Shown one piece after another: positions 19,177-30,000 of a stretch of 47,684 bases of DNA. The notes under the pieces were generated by a model. The model did no database searches. It had not been told where the DNA came from and was given only the letters and a program-made list of their open reading frames with translations. Numbering within the stretch: position 1 is the first letter of the stretch; each line of letters starts with the position of its first letter. The translations under genes and the position numbers were made by a program. The DNA lies in NCBI GenBank assembly GCA_030601675.1, contig JAUWBN010000006.1, positions 1 to 47,684 of the forward strand, read 5' to 3'. The stretch comes from Hadesarchaea archaeon. Its GTDB lineage: Archaea > Hadarchaeota > Hadarchaeia > Hadarchaeales > Hadarchaeaceae.

Positions 19177-20625
19177 GTGATTCATACGGGTGAGCGAGTG
19201 AAGCGCGAGCGTTGGAAGAGCAACTTCAGCGAGTGGTTCAGCGGCATCCTGCGCAGTGCCGACATCATGGAGACCCGCTACCCGGTCAAAGGGCTCTTCG
19301 TCTGGCTCCCCTACGGGCTGAAGCTCCGCAACCATGTATTTGCGATCATGCGCGAGCTGCTCGAGCGGAGCGGGCACCAAGAGGTACTCTTTCCCCAGCT
19401 CATCCCTGAAAACATCTTCAAGAAGGAAGCTGAGCACATCCGGGGCTTCGAGGAGCAGGTCTACTGGGTGACGCACGGCGGGAAAGACAAGCTCGATGTC
19501 AAGCTCGCGTTGCGCCCGACAAGCGAAACCTCCATTTACCCCATGTTCGCGCTCTGGATCCGCTCCCATGCCGACCTCCCGATCAAGATCTACCAGATCG
19601 TCAACATCTTCCGCTACGAAACTAAGATGACCAAACCAATGATCAGGCTGCGGGAAGTGACGACATTCAAGGAAGCTCACACCGCCCACGCCAAGCCCGA
19701 GGAGGCAGAGGCGCAGGTGCGGGAGGCTGTGCACATTTACAAGCGTTTCTTCGACGAGCTGGGGGTGCCCTATGTCGTGACCAAGCGCCCTCGGTGGGAC
19801 ACCTTCGCTGGCGCCGAATACTCGCTCGCCTTCGACACGCTGGCACCCGATGGACGGACGTTGCAAATAGGCACGGCCCACAACCTCGGGCAGAACTTCG
19901 CGAAGGTATATGAGCTCAAGTACGAGGCCCCCAACGGGAAGCATCACTACGTCTACCAGGCCTGCTACGGTGTTTCCGAGCGGGTGATAGCCGCGGTGAT
20001 GATGGCGCACGGCGACGATGTTGGTCTCTGCTTGCCACCCAATGTTGCGCCAATTCAGGTCGTGATCGTGCCGATTCCATTCAAAGGCAGGGAAGTTCCG
20101 GTCGAGCAGATTGCAACCGCGATCAAAAACGAACTCGCAGCGGCGGGCTTGAGGGTCCATCTCGACGAGCGTGACCTCCGCCCCGGCAACAAGTTCTACT
20201 ACTGGGAACGCCGGGGGGTTCCGCTGAGGCTCGAGGTGGGGCCCGAAGACGTGAAGAAGGAGCAGGTGACCGTGGTCAGGCGCGACACCGGTGAAAAACA
20301 AGCGATCGCCAAGGGGGCGCTCAAGACCAAGGTCAAGCAGTTGCTCGAGGAAATCACAGGTGACATACGCAAACGAGCATGGAAATCCTTCCACGAGTCC
20401 GTAAAGGATGCCTCCGACACGGAGACGATCAAGCGGGTGATTGAGAAGCGTGGGGGAATAGCCCGTATGCCTTGGTGTGGAGGAAAAGCGTGCGGGAAGG
20501 CGCTAGAGGAGCAAACGGGCGGGGACCTGCTTGGGGAGGAATTCGACGGCAAGACCCCGTCTGGTGCTTGTCCAATTTGCTCCAAACGGGCGAAAGTTAG
20601 TGTGCTGATCGCTCGAACCTATTAA
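19177..20625 (+). CDS. proS: Prolyl-tRNA synthetase, archaeal type
   Basis: GLFVWLPYGLKLRNHVFAIMRELLERSGHQEVLFPQLIPE...LRPTSETSIYPMFALWIRSHADLPIKIYQIVNIFRYE. Start codon uncertain (19177 or a nearby GTG). Confidence 0.95.
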   Translation: MIHTGERVKRERWKSNFSEWFSGILRSADIMETRYPVKGLFVWLPYGLKLRNHVFAIMRELLERSGHQEVLFPQLIPENIFKKEAEHIRGFEEQVYWVTHGGKDKLDVKLALRPTSETSIYPMFALWIRSHADLPIKIYQIVNIFRYETKMTKPMIRLREVTTFKEAHTAHAKPEEAEAQVREAVHIYKRFFDELGVPYVVTKRPRWDTFAGAEYSLAFDTLAPDGRTLQIGTAHNLGQNFAKVYELKYEAPNGKHHYVYQACYGVSERVIAAVMMAHGDDVGLCLPPNVAPIQVVIVPIPFKGREVPVEQIATAIKNELAAAGLRVHLDERDLRPGNKFYYWERRGVPLRLEVGPEDVKKEQVTVVRRDTGEKQAIAKGALKTKVKQLLEEITGDIRKRAWKSFHESVKDASDTETIKRVIEKRGGIARMPWCGGKACGKALEEQTGGDLLGEEFDGKTPSGACPICSKRAKVSVLIARTY

Positions 20626-21503
20626 AGGCTCGTCAAGGCTCCTAGAATCTCTTTCTCGGAGGGGAAGCCGGTGGGGCCCTTATACTTTATCTTCAGCCCC
20701 GCTGCAGCGGTTGCAAATTTTGCCGACTCCAACGCGTCACGCGTGGCGATATGCCTGGCTAGGAACGCAGCGCCGAAGACATCGCCAGCGCCGGTCAAAT
20801 CCTTGGCATCGACTTTCAGGGACTCTATTTTGACCAGCCCCTCGTCGCTGAGCACCATCGAAGCATCCTCCCCTCTGGTCAAGATCGCAATTTTTGGTCC
20901 CATCGCTCTAAGGCTCTCGAGGACCTCCTTGGGACCGCCCCTGAGCGCCCTCACTTCCTCTTTCCCTATTTTTACTATGTCGACATGTTTCAGAAATCCG
21001 CCAAGCTCACGGGATTTGATCTCGACCTTTCCCTCCTTGCTTATCTCCCTCAGAAGCCCCTGGGGGTCGAGCATGACGAGGTTCGACTCACGCTTGATCG
21101 CCTTGAGCACATCAGGCGTTATCTCGTTGGCGATTGGAGAAACGTAGAAGCTTTGGGCGTCACTATAAGCGGCGGGGATATCGTCGGGTGAAATTCCCGG
21201 GGCCACGTGTTTGCAAACTTGCTTGCGATTGCCCGCCTCGTCGTAGGTGTTCTCAAAAGTCGTGGTATACTCACCCGCCACCATGATGCCCTCGGTGTCT
21301 AGGCCGAGCTTGCTGTAAATCGGGGGAAACTTCTCGAGGAAATCAGCGCCAACTTTCGAGACAACGCCAACGTTTTTCCTCAGGGCCGCGAACGTGAGAC
21401 CCGCATAAGTCGGCGCCCCGCCGAGGGCATTTTCGATGACACCCCAAGGTAGCACGTTCACATCGATCGCTACATGCCCGATCACGATGGTTTCGAACTG
21501 CAT
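20622..21503 (-). CDS. PfkB-family sugar kinase (possibly inositol-related by context)
   Basis: LGGAPTYAGLTFAALRKNVGVVSKVG and C-terminal DLTGAGDVFGAAFLA; 1 nt from the myo-inositol-phosphate synthase gene. Confidence 0.85.
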   Translation of the reverse strand: MQFETIVIGHVAIDVNVLPWGVIENALGGAPTYAGLTFAALRKNVGVVSKVGADFLEKFPPIYSKLGLDTEGIMVAGEYTTTFENTYDEAGNRKQVCKHVAPGISPDDIPAAYSDAQSFYVSPIANEITPDVLKAIKRESNLVMLDPQGLLREISKEGKVEIKSRELGGFLKHVDIVKIGKEEVRALRGGPKEVLESLRAMGPKIAILTRGEDASMVLSDEGLVKIESLKVDAKDLTGAGDVFGAAFLARHIATRDALESAKFATAAAGLKIKYKGPTGFPSEKEILGALTSL

Positions 21504-21504
21504 G

Positions 21505-22578
21505 CTATCGCTCCCTCCTGCCGGCTATAAAATCCTCAACGGCCTGCTTCGCGTCCGTATCTGACATCTGAACGGGTGGGTGCTTGAAGAAATAGGCCGA
21601 GATACCAATCAGCGGTCCGGCGATGCCTCGATCTAGAGCGAGTTTCACGCCCCTTATGGCGTCGATCACAACACCCGCGCTGTTCGGGGAATCCTCGACC
21701 GAGAGTTTCACATCGATGCTAAGGGGCACGTCCCCGAATTTCCTGCCCCGCATGTAGATGTAGCACACCTTGTTGTCCTTCAGGAAGGAAACGTAGTCGC
21801 TGGGGCCGATTCGAAGGGGGATCTCGTAGGGCACTTGGCTTGAAACCGCTTCCGTCTTGCTCACGCGCTTCGAACTCAGGCGTTCCTCTTCGATCATGTT
21901 CAGAAAATCTGTGTTCCCACCTATGTTCAGCTGGTAACTCTCCTCGAGCTTGACTCCCCGGTCGATGAATAGCTTTGCGAGCATGCGATGGAGGATCGTC
22001 GCCCCGACTTGAGATTTGATGTCGTCACCCGCGCAGGGCAGCTTGGCATCCTCGAAGCGCTTCCCCCACTCCTTACCCGAAGCTATGAATTCTGGGATGC
22101 AGTTGATAAATCCGCATCCCGCCTCGATTGCCTGCTGCGCGTAGTAGCGGGATGCCTCGTAGCTCCCGACTGGCAGGTAGCTTATTAAGATATCCGCGCC
22201 CTTGTCTTCGAGCGCTCGGGCGACGTTCACTGGCTTCTGCGTGGGGTCGACCGGTATCACTGGTTTAAGGTATCTGCCCAAGCCATCCAGTGCTTGGGCC
22301 TTCATCACCTCAACACCCAGCCTTGAAACGTCGCTAAATTTGACCGTGCAATTTGGGGGGGCGAATATGGCTTCCGCGAGATCCCTGCCAACTTTGTTCG
22401 CGTCAACATCGAATGCCGCGACAAACTCGATGCTCCGGATGTGGTAGCCGCCGAAGTTCACGTGCATCAGGCCCGGCACGAACTGATCCTCGCGTGCATT
22501 TTTATAGTACTCAACGCCTTGAATGAGCGAGGAAGCGCAGTTCCCCACACCCGTTATCGCTACTTTTATTTTAGCCAT
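21505..22578 (-). CDS. myo-inositol-1-phosphate synthase
   Basis: [66 protein letters not shown]. Confidence 0.93.
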   Translation of the reverse strand: MAKIKVAITGVGNCASSLIQGVEYYKNAREDQFVPGLMHVNFGGYHIRSIEFVAAFDVDANKVGRDLAEAIFAPPNCTVKFSDVSRLGVEVMKAQALDGLGRYLKPVIPVDPTQKPVNVARALEDKGADILISYLPVGSYEASRYYAQQAIEAGCGFINCIPEFIASGKEWGKRFEDAKLPCAGDDIKSQVGATILHRMLAKLFIDRGVKLEESYQLNIGGNTDFLNMIEEERLSSKRVSKTEAVSSQVPYEIPLRIGPSDYVSFLKDNKVCYIYMRGRKFGDVPLSIDVKLSVEDSPNSAGVVIDAIRGVKLALDRGIAGPLIGISAYFFKHPPVQMSDTDAKQAVEDFIAGRRER

Positions 22579-22602
22579 TGAATCACCATATCTGATCTAA
22601 GA

Positions 22603-22983
22603 TTAGAGGATATCTTCTAACATGAAGAGATAAAACTTTCCATCCATTTCACAAGCGAAACCCACATCTGATGTTTTGCCGTGGTATTTGAGTAAGCCCT
22701 CTAGCTGTGAACGTCTAATGTGATAGCTATGACCTGATTTAACATCTATGAACAGTTTCCTCCCAGCCCGCTCGGCGTGGACATCGATTATTTTCTGTCC
22801 ACCTATGGGTTCCAAGCGCCAACCGTGTAGAGCAAGTAACTCCGACAATTTTCTCTCTGCGCGCTTCCACTTGCGGGCCTTCGTTTCACCCAGCATAGCC
22901 TGACATGAAGGACACCTTTTAGGTTTCCCCCGTGGGCGCCACTCGTATCCACAATTTTCGCAACGCATATTTGTTACAACCAT
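22603..22983 (-). CDS. Zinc-ribbon protein with Hjc-like PD-(D/E)XK nuclease domain
   Basis: CENCGYEW...CPSCQAMLG ribbon, then AERKLSELLALHGW...KIIDVHAERAGRKLFIDVKSGHS. Confidence 0.6.
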   Translation of the reverse strand: MVVTNMRCENCGYEWRPRGKPKRCPSCQAMLGETKARKWKRAERKLSELLALHGWRLEPIGGQKIIDVHAERAGRKLFIDVKSGHSYHIRRSQLEGLLKYHGKTSDVGFACEMDGKFYLFMLEDIL

Positions 22984-23053
22984 ATTTCAACTTTGGAGAT
23001 AGCTCATGAAATAAACTATTTAAGGCTTGTGGTAAAGGTGAATTGGGTTTCCT

Positions 23054-23374
23054 TTGGCGATTCGGAGGTTGAAGAAAAAGACGACCGCGGAGCTGTTATG
23101 GCCCTATTTTTTGAAGCTCCTGAAAAAGCGCCCGATGTACGGGTATGAACTACGACAAGAGGTGATCAAGCAATTCGGGTGGAAACCCGCGACCGTTACC
23201 TCCTACCTTGTGCTCTACCGCCTCCAGCACGGGGGCTACGTCACGATAGCGTGGCGAGAGCAGCGAGGCAAGCCCGCGCGCAAGTACTATAAGTTAACGA
23301 AGAAGGGCGAGGAACTGCTGGAGGAAGGGATAAAATACCTAAAGGAGTTCAGCTCGAAACTTTCTGGAAAGTAG
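23054..23374 (+). CDS. PadR-like winged-helix transcriptional regulator
   Basis: LKKRPMYGYELRQEVIKQFGWKPATVTSYLVLYRLQHGGYV...ARKYYKLTKKGEELL. Confidence 0.8.
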   Translation: MAIRRLKKKTTAELLWPYFLKLLKKRPMYGYELRQEVIKQFGWKPATVTSYLVLYRLQHGGYVTIAWREQRGKPARKYYKLTKKGEELLEEGIKYLKEFSSKLSGK

Positions 23375-23965
23375 TCAAGGCAGGCGGAGCTTCGCGACGA
23401 ACAACCTCTGAGCCACGGTGAGATGGGTCAGAATTACGATTAGAACCACTGCGTATTGCGTATACCCAATCAACGCCCCGATGGCTAGGATGAGGATCCG
23501 CTCACCCCGCTCGGCTATTCCCACATCGAGCTTGCCTGAGCCGGCTGCTTCTGCCCTGACGCGGGTGTAGCTGACCATTAAGCTTCCAGCGATGGCTAGA
23601 GTCCCCCATGCCCAGCCAGGCAGAAGACCCGCTTCAGCGAGCCCACCGTTGATGAAAGCGTAGATGATGCCCGCAAAAATCAAGAAATCCACATACCGAT
23701 CGACGACTGAGTCGAGCACTCCCCCGAACGCTGTCTCTCTGCCGATCACCCTAGCAACAGCGCCGTCGATGATGTCAAAAAACCCACAGACGATGAGAAC
23801 AAACCCAGCCCAAAGTTGCATCCCGTACGCGAACAGCATGGCCGCAATGACACCGACGACCAGCCCAATTAGAGTAAAAACATTCGGGGAAAGGCCGGTC
23901 CGCGCGAAGGCTCTGGCCAAGGGTTCCGTCAGCTCCTCTACTCGCTCCCGAACCCTACTCAGCAT
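23375..23965 (-). CDS. CDP-alcohol phosphatidyltransferase, probable archaetidylinositol-phosphate synthase
   Basis: Signature DGAVARVIGRETAFGGVLDSVVD matches DGx2ARx8Gx3Dx3D; linked to the inositol-phosphate synthase. Confidence 0.82.
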   Translation of the reverse strand: MLSRVRERVEELTEPLARAFARTGLSPNVFTLIGLVVGVIAAMLFAYGMQLWAGFVLIVCGFFDIIDGAVARVIGRETAFGGVLDSVVDRYVDFLIFAGIIYAFINGGLAEAGLLPGWAWGTLAIAGSLMVSYTRVRAEAAGSGKLDVGIAERGERILILAIGALIGYTQYAVVLIVILTHLTVAQRLFVAKLRLP

Positions 23966-24021
23966 GGCTTCACCCCCGGCGCAAGAGATTTTTGTTCGCC
24001 ATCATAAGTGTTTTGGGTGAG

Positions 24022-24858
24022 ATGATGATATACCTTGGTCCCGCGGGCATCCCTACCGTGAGCAAGGAACGAACGACAACCGGGGGCATCAGGTGTGCAG
24101 CCGAACTCAAGCTCAACGCTTTTGAGGTCGAATTCGTTCGCCGGGTCGGGATGAGCAACGAGACGGCGAAGGAGGCTGGAGGAGTTGCGAAGGAGTTCGG
24201 CGTTCTCTTATCAGTCCATTGCCCCTACTTCGTCAACCTGTGCTCGCGGGAACCTGAGAAGCTTGAGGCGTCAAAAAAGCGCATCCTCGATTCAGTCGGG
24301 CGGGCTTTTCACATGGGTGCAGATGTCGCTGTTTTCCACCCCGGCTTTTACGGGGACCTAACGCCTGAAGCCGCGTTCAACGCAGTTGAAGGCGCCTGCC
24401 GGGACATGCTCGACCGGATGCGTGCAAGCGGGATAAAAGGGGTAAGGCTTGGGCTGGAGACGACCGGCAAAGTCAGCCAATTCGGGACACTCGATGAAAC
24501 AATCGAGCTCTGCGAGAAACTCAAGGGTTGCGCACCAGTGGTGGACTTCGCCCACATCTACGCGAGACGGGCGGGGAAGATAGACTACGCCGAGATATTC
24601 GAAAAGCTGAGGCCGCTGAAGCTGAAGCACCTACACGCGCACTTCACCGGCATGGAGTGGACACCCGCTAAAGCGCCGTGGCAGGGGAACGAACGACGCC
24701 ACCTCGAGCTCAAAGTGAACAAGCCACCCTTCGAGCCGCTCGCGCACGAGGTGCTCAAGCGAAAGGTTAACATCACTTTGATCTCCGAGTCACCAATTCT
24801 GGAAAAGGACTCCCTCGAGATGAAGCGCATATTTGAGAGATTAGGGCACCGCTTTTAG
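24022..24858 (+). CDS. Endonuclease IV-like AP endonuclease (TIM-barrel)
   Basis: LSVHCPYFVNLCS, VFHPGFYG, GLETTGKVSQFGTLDE, VVDFAHIYAR, HAHFTG metal-ligand motifs. Confidence 0.85.
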   Translation: MMIYLGPAGIPTVSKERTTTGGIRCAAELKLNAFEVEFVRRVGMSNETAKEAGGVAKEFGVLLSVHCPYFVNLCSREPEKLEASKKRILDSVGRAFHMGADVAVFHPGFYGDLTPEAAFNAVEGACRDMLDRMRASGIKGVRLGLETTGKVSQFGTLDETIELCEKLKGCAPVVDFAHIYARRAGKIDYAEIFEKLRPLKLKHLHAHFTGMEWTPAKAPWQGNERRHLELKVNKPPFEPLAHEVLKRKVNITLISESPILEKDSLEMKRIFERLGHRF

Positions 24859-24908
24859 CCAAGAGGCTCACTCAGGTGCCTCTGCAACATGGAGATTCTT
24901 TTCTATGC

Positions 24909-25628
24909 TTAAAACGCGGGTTTCTCAGCTTTGACAGCGATGACCCCCGCAAATTCTTTGAAAATGCTAGAAAGCCGATCATCCAGCTTAACCAAATGAG
25001 TTGCTATGAGTCTCACGAGATTCGAAATAACACCCAACCGCGATAACAAGAAAGGTAAAACATATGTTATCATGGAGAAGTGTCTCACCTCGACATTGAC
25101 GAAGTGTTGAGAAATCGATTTCTCAAGCATTGATGGTATAAAAGGTTTCTCGCTTGGCTCGTGGAAAGGGGATGGAAAAAATGTGCGCGCTGGGGTCGCG
25201 AAGGGGTTCAGATGCCCTGGCTCCACCAGTAATATTTTTCCCCCTGGCTTGAGCACCCTGTAGACTTCTACCAGCGACCTCCTCGTATTGGGAAAATGGT
25301 GTAAAGCTGCCCAACTATAAACGATATCAAACGTGCTGTCTTTAAAGGGGAGGGAACACGCGTCTCCGAGCACGTGATGGAAATTTGGGATTTCTCTATA
25401 AATTTTATGGCCGTGTTCGATGTGTTCTTTTGAGGTGTCTACGCAGACGATGAAACGCCTTTCATCTGCGAGTTTAGCTGTCCTGCTACCCGGGCCGCTG
25501 CCCAAGTCCAGCATGTTTTTCCATTCGGAACCTAAGCGCGCAGATATCCAGCTACTCCAGTGTTCTTCATTGATCCGTGCAAACGTTTCATCCTTTTTCC
25601 AGCTCAATGTTCGGAGTTTAAGTCTCAT
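24909..25628 (-). CDS. SAM-dependent class I methyltransferase
   Basis: MLDLGSGPGSRTAKLADERRFIVCVDTS...FDIVYSWAALHHFPN. Confidence 0.85.
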   Translation of the reverse strand: MRLKLRTLSWKKDETFARINEEHWSSWISARLGSEWKNMLDLGSGPGSRTAKLADERRFIVCVDTSKEHIEHGHKIYREIPNFHHVLGDACSLPFKDSTFDIVYSWAALHHFPNTRRSLVEVYRVLKPGGKILLVEPGHLNPFATPARTFFPSPFHEPSEKPFIPSMLEKSISQHFVNVEVRHFSMITYVLPFLLSRLGVISNLVRLIATHLVKLDDRLSSIFKEFAGVIAVKAEKPAF

Positions 25629-25648
25629 TTTATTTTAACCTCAGTTTT

Positions 25649-26923
25649 TTAGCTCCCCTTCCCTGCCTGTAATTTCTCGCACAAGTCCCTGCGTGATATC
25701 CTCTCCTGAGAGCCTGTATCCATGTCGCGAAGCGTCACCTGTCCCTTATCGAGGTCCTTTGCGCCGACGATGACAACGTTTTTGGTTCCCCTCGCATTTG
25801 CGTACGCGATTGCTTTAGCGAGCTTGCGCCCCATTAGATCGATGTCGACGAGCAGGCCGGCCCTGCGCAGCTCCCCAGCGATTTTCAAACATTCGCTCAC
25901 CATTTCTTCACTGCTGGGGAGGACCAAACAATCTAAGCGCTCGCGGGGGACTATCATCCCCCGCTTCAAAAGGGCTCGGGCGATGCGGTCGATGCCGAAC
26001 CCGACACCAACGGCGGGACTGGGGTCGCCCCCCAAGAGCTCGATGAGTTCGTCGTAACGGCCACCCCCTGCAACTTGGACCCCATCGACGTAGAGTTCGA
26101 AAACGAGGTCTGTGTAATACTCCAACCCGCGGGCGATCCCGAAATCAATCGTGAATTTCTCGACCCCAAACGAGCGAACGTGCTCGAGGATTTCATGTAG
26201 GTTCTTCAGCGCTGCTTTGGCCTTCGGCAGACCAGCGACAAGTTTCTCCACTTGCTTCAACACTTTCACACTCCCACGTAACGCGACTAGCGAGCGAAGT
26301 AATTTTTCATCTCCGGCTCTGACTTGTGCGCGATCAAGCTCCGCTCGAAGCCTTGCTTCCTCACGGCTGTCAATCGCCCGCATGATCGGATCTTGGGCGC
26401 TTCCCTTCGCCCCCGCGTGGGTCAGCACCTCTCGAAGCAGGCGGGTATGGCCTATGCGGAGCTCGTAGTCCGACAAACCGAGTTCCCCCATTACTTCATC
26501 GGAGAGGGCGATCACCTCTGCATCCGCCTCAGCTCGAGCGGAACCTATGATTTCGGTGCCAGACTGCAAGAACTGCCTCCACCGCTGCGCCTGGGGCTCC
26601 TCGTAGCGAAAACAGTTGCCGAAGTAACAGAGCTTCACGGGCTTGGGTGCGGATCGAAGCTGGTTTATGTAGAGGCGGACGACGGGGGCGGTTAGCTCGG
26701 GGCGGAGGGCAAGCTCGCGACCAGATTTATCCTTGAACGCGTAGAGCTGCATCACCACCGATTCGCCGCTTTTTTTGGTGAAGAGATCGAGGGGCTCGAA
26801 TGCGGGTGTCTCAACCTCCTCATAACCATAGCGCTTGAAAACATCACCCATCACGCGCTCGACGTGGCGAATGCTGGCGAGCTCCTCTCCGAGTCGGTCT
26901 TTGGTCCCCTTTGGCCTTTGCAT
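25649..26923 (-). CDS. hisS: Histidyl-tRNA synthetase
   Basis: MQRPKGTKDRLGEE, YGYEEVETPAFEPLDLF, LRPELTAPVVR, GLEYYTDLVFELYVDG, AGGGRYDEL. Confidence 0.95.
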   Translation of the reverse strand: MQRPKGTKDRLGEELASIRHVERVMGDVFKRYGYEEVETPAFEPLDLFTKKSGESVVMQLYAFKDKSGRELALRPELTAPVVRLYINQLRSAPKPVKLCYFGNCFRYEEPQAQRWRQFLQSGTEIIGSARAEADAEVIALSDEVMGELGLSDYELRIGHTRLLREVLTHAGAKGSAQDPIMRAIDSREEARLRAELDRAQVRAGDEKLLRSLVALRGSVKVLKQVEKLVAGLPKAKAALKNLHEILEHVRSFGVEKFTIDFGIARGLEYYTDLVFELYVDGVQVAGGGRYDELIELLGGDPSPAVGVGFGIDRIARALLKRGMIVPRERLDCLVLPSSEEMVSECLKIAGELRRAGLLVDIDLMGRKLAKAIAYANARGTKNVVIVGAKDLDKGQVTLRDMDTGSQERISRRDLCEKLQAGKGS

Positions 26924-27023
26924 CCCACCGCCTCGGACGCAGTTACTTTTTGAAACTTCTTAAAGCTTCTTTAAACGTCCATCTGTTATCGGTGAAAATT
27001 GAGGATAAACTCTACAGCTGGGG

Positions 27024-30000
27024 CTAGGTCTGCACGGTAAATGTCCAAACGGAAGACTCGTTCTCATTACCTGCTTTATCGATCGCGATTACCTTCCAGG
27101 AGTAATTATCATCTGCCAGACCTGTGGTCGGGGTGTAGGTGTTTTCGGGTGCCGCAAGGGTGACATTGATCTCAGGCGATGAGAAGTCCGAACTGTTGTC
27201 GACGAGCAGGCGATGCTCCGCTGCCCCGGCGCCAACCGTCCACTCAAACGTTGGGGTGTTATTGCTCGTTGTCGTCCCATTTTCTGGTGCGTGGAGCGTT
27301 GCCGCTGTGGGTAGAGTGGTATCAACGACGAACGTCCATACCGACGAGGAGTCTTGGCTTCCCCCGACAATCGCGATTACCTTCCAGGAGTAGTTGTCAT
27401 CGCGTAAAGCATTCTCATCGGCCACCACGTAGCTGTCGATTATCCCGAGCCGGACGTTCTCTTCAGGCGATAAAAAGTCAGCATCATTATCCACAAGCAG
27501 GCGATAATTATCTGCATTACCTTCAGCCCACCCAAAAGTTGGAGTGTTGTCGTTCGTGATCGTCCCATCAGCTGGTGCGCTAGGCGTTGGGGCTCTCGGC
27601 GGCGCCCTGATGATGAGCTTGTAGTTGTCTGACCACCCGCTCGCGTTACCAGTCCGATCGAAAGCTTGAACGCGCCAGTAATAGGTGCCGTTGTGGGAGA
27701 AGAGATACGTGTATGAGTTTTCCTTGATGTCGGAGTTGTCGTGCACGTAAGGTGGGGAGAAACTCACCTCATCGTCGATTTGGGTTCCATAGGTCACGTT
27801 GGGTTCAGGCTCCGTCCATGCGAATGTAGTTTGTAAAGTGTCGAGCTCAAAGTTGTTCTCTGGCTCGCGGAGCTGCGGACTCCCTGGCACCTGGGTGTCG
27901 ACGACGAAGGTCCACGTGGGAGACCACCCGAGCTCGGTGTTGTCAGCTCTGAATGCCATAACCCGCCATGAGTAAGTGTCATCTACCAAGGCGTTCTCAT
28001 CCGGTATCGTATGCGTAACAGTAGAAATGTTTTCTCTTATCTCGGGTGAGGTAAAGTCTGCATCGTTGTCCACCCATAGCTCGTATTTCACCGCATCAAC
28101 AGCACCCGACCACACAAAGGTCGGAGTGTTGTCGCTCGTGGCTGTGTTATCCGTGGGTGAGGTCAACGAAGGCTCATGGTAGACCTTCACCACCTTGACC
28201 AAGCCGTTTGAGCTTGTGTAAGCCACCCCAATGAAATCTGGGATAGTTCCTCTCCCTTCGAAAACGCGCATGAGTATAGGTAACCCGTGTTCCGTAGGGG
28301 CGGTCAGCTGTGCGTGGGTCTGATCCCATGTCGGTGCTTCCACCCAATCCGGCACGAGAATCCATAAGACTTGTGGTATTGCCGGGTCTGGTCTTAAACT
28401 GTAGTCAAGGATCCGCGTTATGTAACCCCCTTGATTGAAAAACGCCCTTACCCAGCCAGCTAAGTGAAGGGTTTCGTCATCCCTCGCTACATATGCCTCC
28501 CACGATTGAGGGTCGAAAAAAACGTTTTCGTCGCTGAAAGTGTAAAGTATTTTTCCATCTTGTATGCTCCCCGATGTGGTAGAATTTTGAACCCCTCCAC
28601 GACGAGTAGCCCAAATTGCTGTATTGTACAAGTATCGGTGGAAAATAACGTAGTCGATTCGAACTCTATAGTTGTCCCTGTAAGTTTTGAAATAAAAAGC
28701 GAGTTCGTTATCATCGGTTAAGGTTGGAAGGTATTGAACATCTGTGCGTCTACCGTTGATAGTCCAGTGGGATTTTAAGAAAATGCCTGTTGAATCCTCT
28801 ACGTAATAAACGTAGTCGGGTGGATAATAGGGCCTATCCTCATTCTCCCAAATCCCTATTTCCCCACGATCACCACCTGAGCCGTCCACCACAGATGCAC
28901 GCCTGGCAACACCTGTCATCAAATGTCCGAAGGACCACTCTATGGCGACCACTGAATTTTCGGGCGTGTTCTCGCGAAGCCAAGCGAAAGAGTCCATGAA
29001 CCCTTCGTCCAACCCATACCCATGCCACTCGGTCGGAGGGGTGGTGCGCCCAGCGACGGCGCGCGCATTGAAGATAAACGTTGTCGCGACTATGCAGACA
29101 CAAAATGCGATCACAACTGAGTCGTGGAGGAAGTGTTTTAGCCATTCTCCAAACTGTTCGAACGATAACCGCCAGACGAGAGAGACCAGCACCGCCGCGC
29201 CCACACCAGCTAGGACAGGCACAAAGGGCCACCACATCCGTTCGAATCGCACCTGCGCCAGCCCTGCTCCAGGCCATACCATCGCGGCGATGACGATCAA
29301 CCAAGAGAGGGACAGTAACCCCCAACGTTTTTTACGCCAACAAAGCATAACCAACGCTAAAACTGCTAAGAGGAAAACAAGTACAGTTAAAACAGCTGCA
29401 TTGCCTTGTTGAGACAAGCTGGTATTAGGATCTCCGCCATACATCCGGTAGACTGTATCCCCCCACGAGTTCGGCGCAGCTTCCTCCCCCGCGACCCTCC
29501 CAAATGAAATCCCCTCGCCAACGCCCCCAATCCCGACACCACCCAAGAGAGATCGGCCGAAGCTGACCCACATCATGGGGCTTTGTCCACCCAGTATGCA
29601 AAGTGCAAGCGTCATTACTGCCAGCATGCCAAGCACGTTGACTATTAAAGGGATATTTGTACGCACGCCTGTTAGAATCCGCATAAAGAGGGAGCTTATA
29701 GATGCACGATGTAAAAATAGCTCTATAAGGGCGGCAAGGATGAGCCCGCCTATTAAAATATAGACTAAATTCATCACGCTGCCGGGGGTCCCCCCTCCTT
29801 TAAAGATAGCCCCTATGAAACCTGTAAACAATAAGAAAACACCGGCTAGAATCACAGGTAACCAAGTTAGGCGTTCGCTGAGTAGGACTAAGAGTAGAAG
29901 TCCAATCACGATGGGGGCAATGTAGAGAGCCCCGGACCATGCCAACCCGAAAAGCCCGTATACGAGCCCCGCTAAGAGCGCAAACTTCGGCATCTCGCTC

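Noticed and set aside
19138-20394. 418-aa minus-strand ORF antisense to proS
   Set aside because: No recognisable domain; lies fully opposite a strong ProRS match; typical high-GC shadow ORF.
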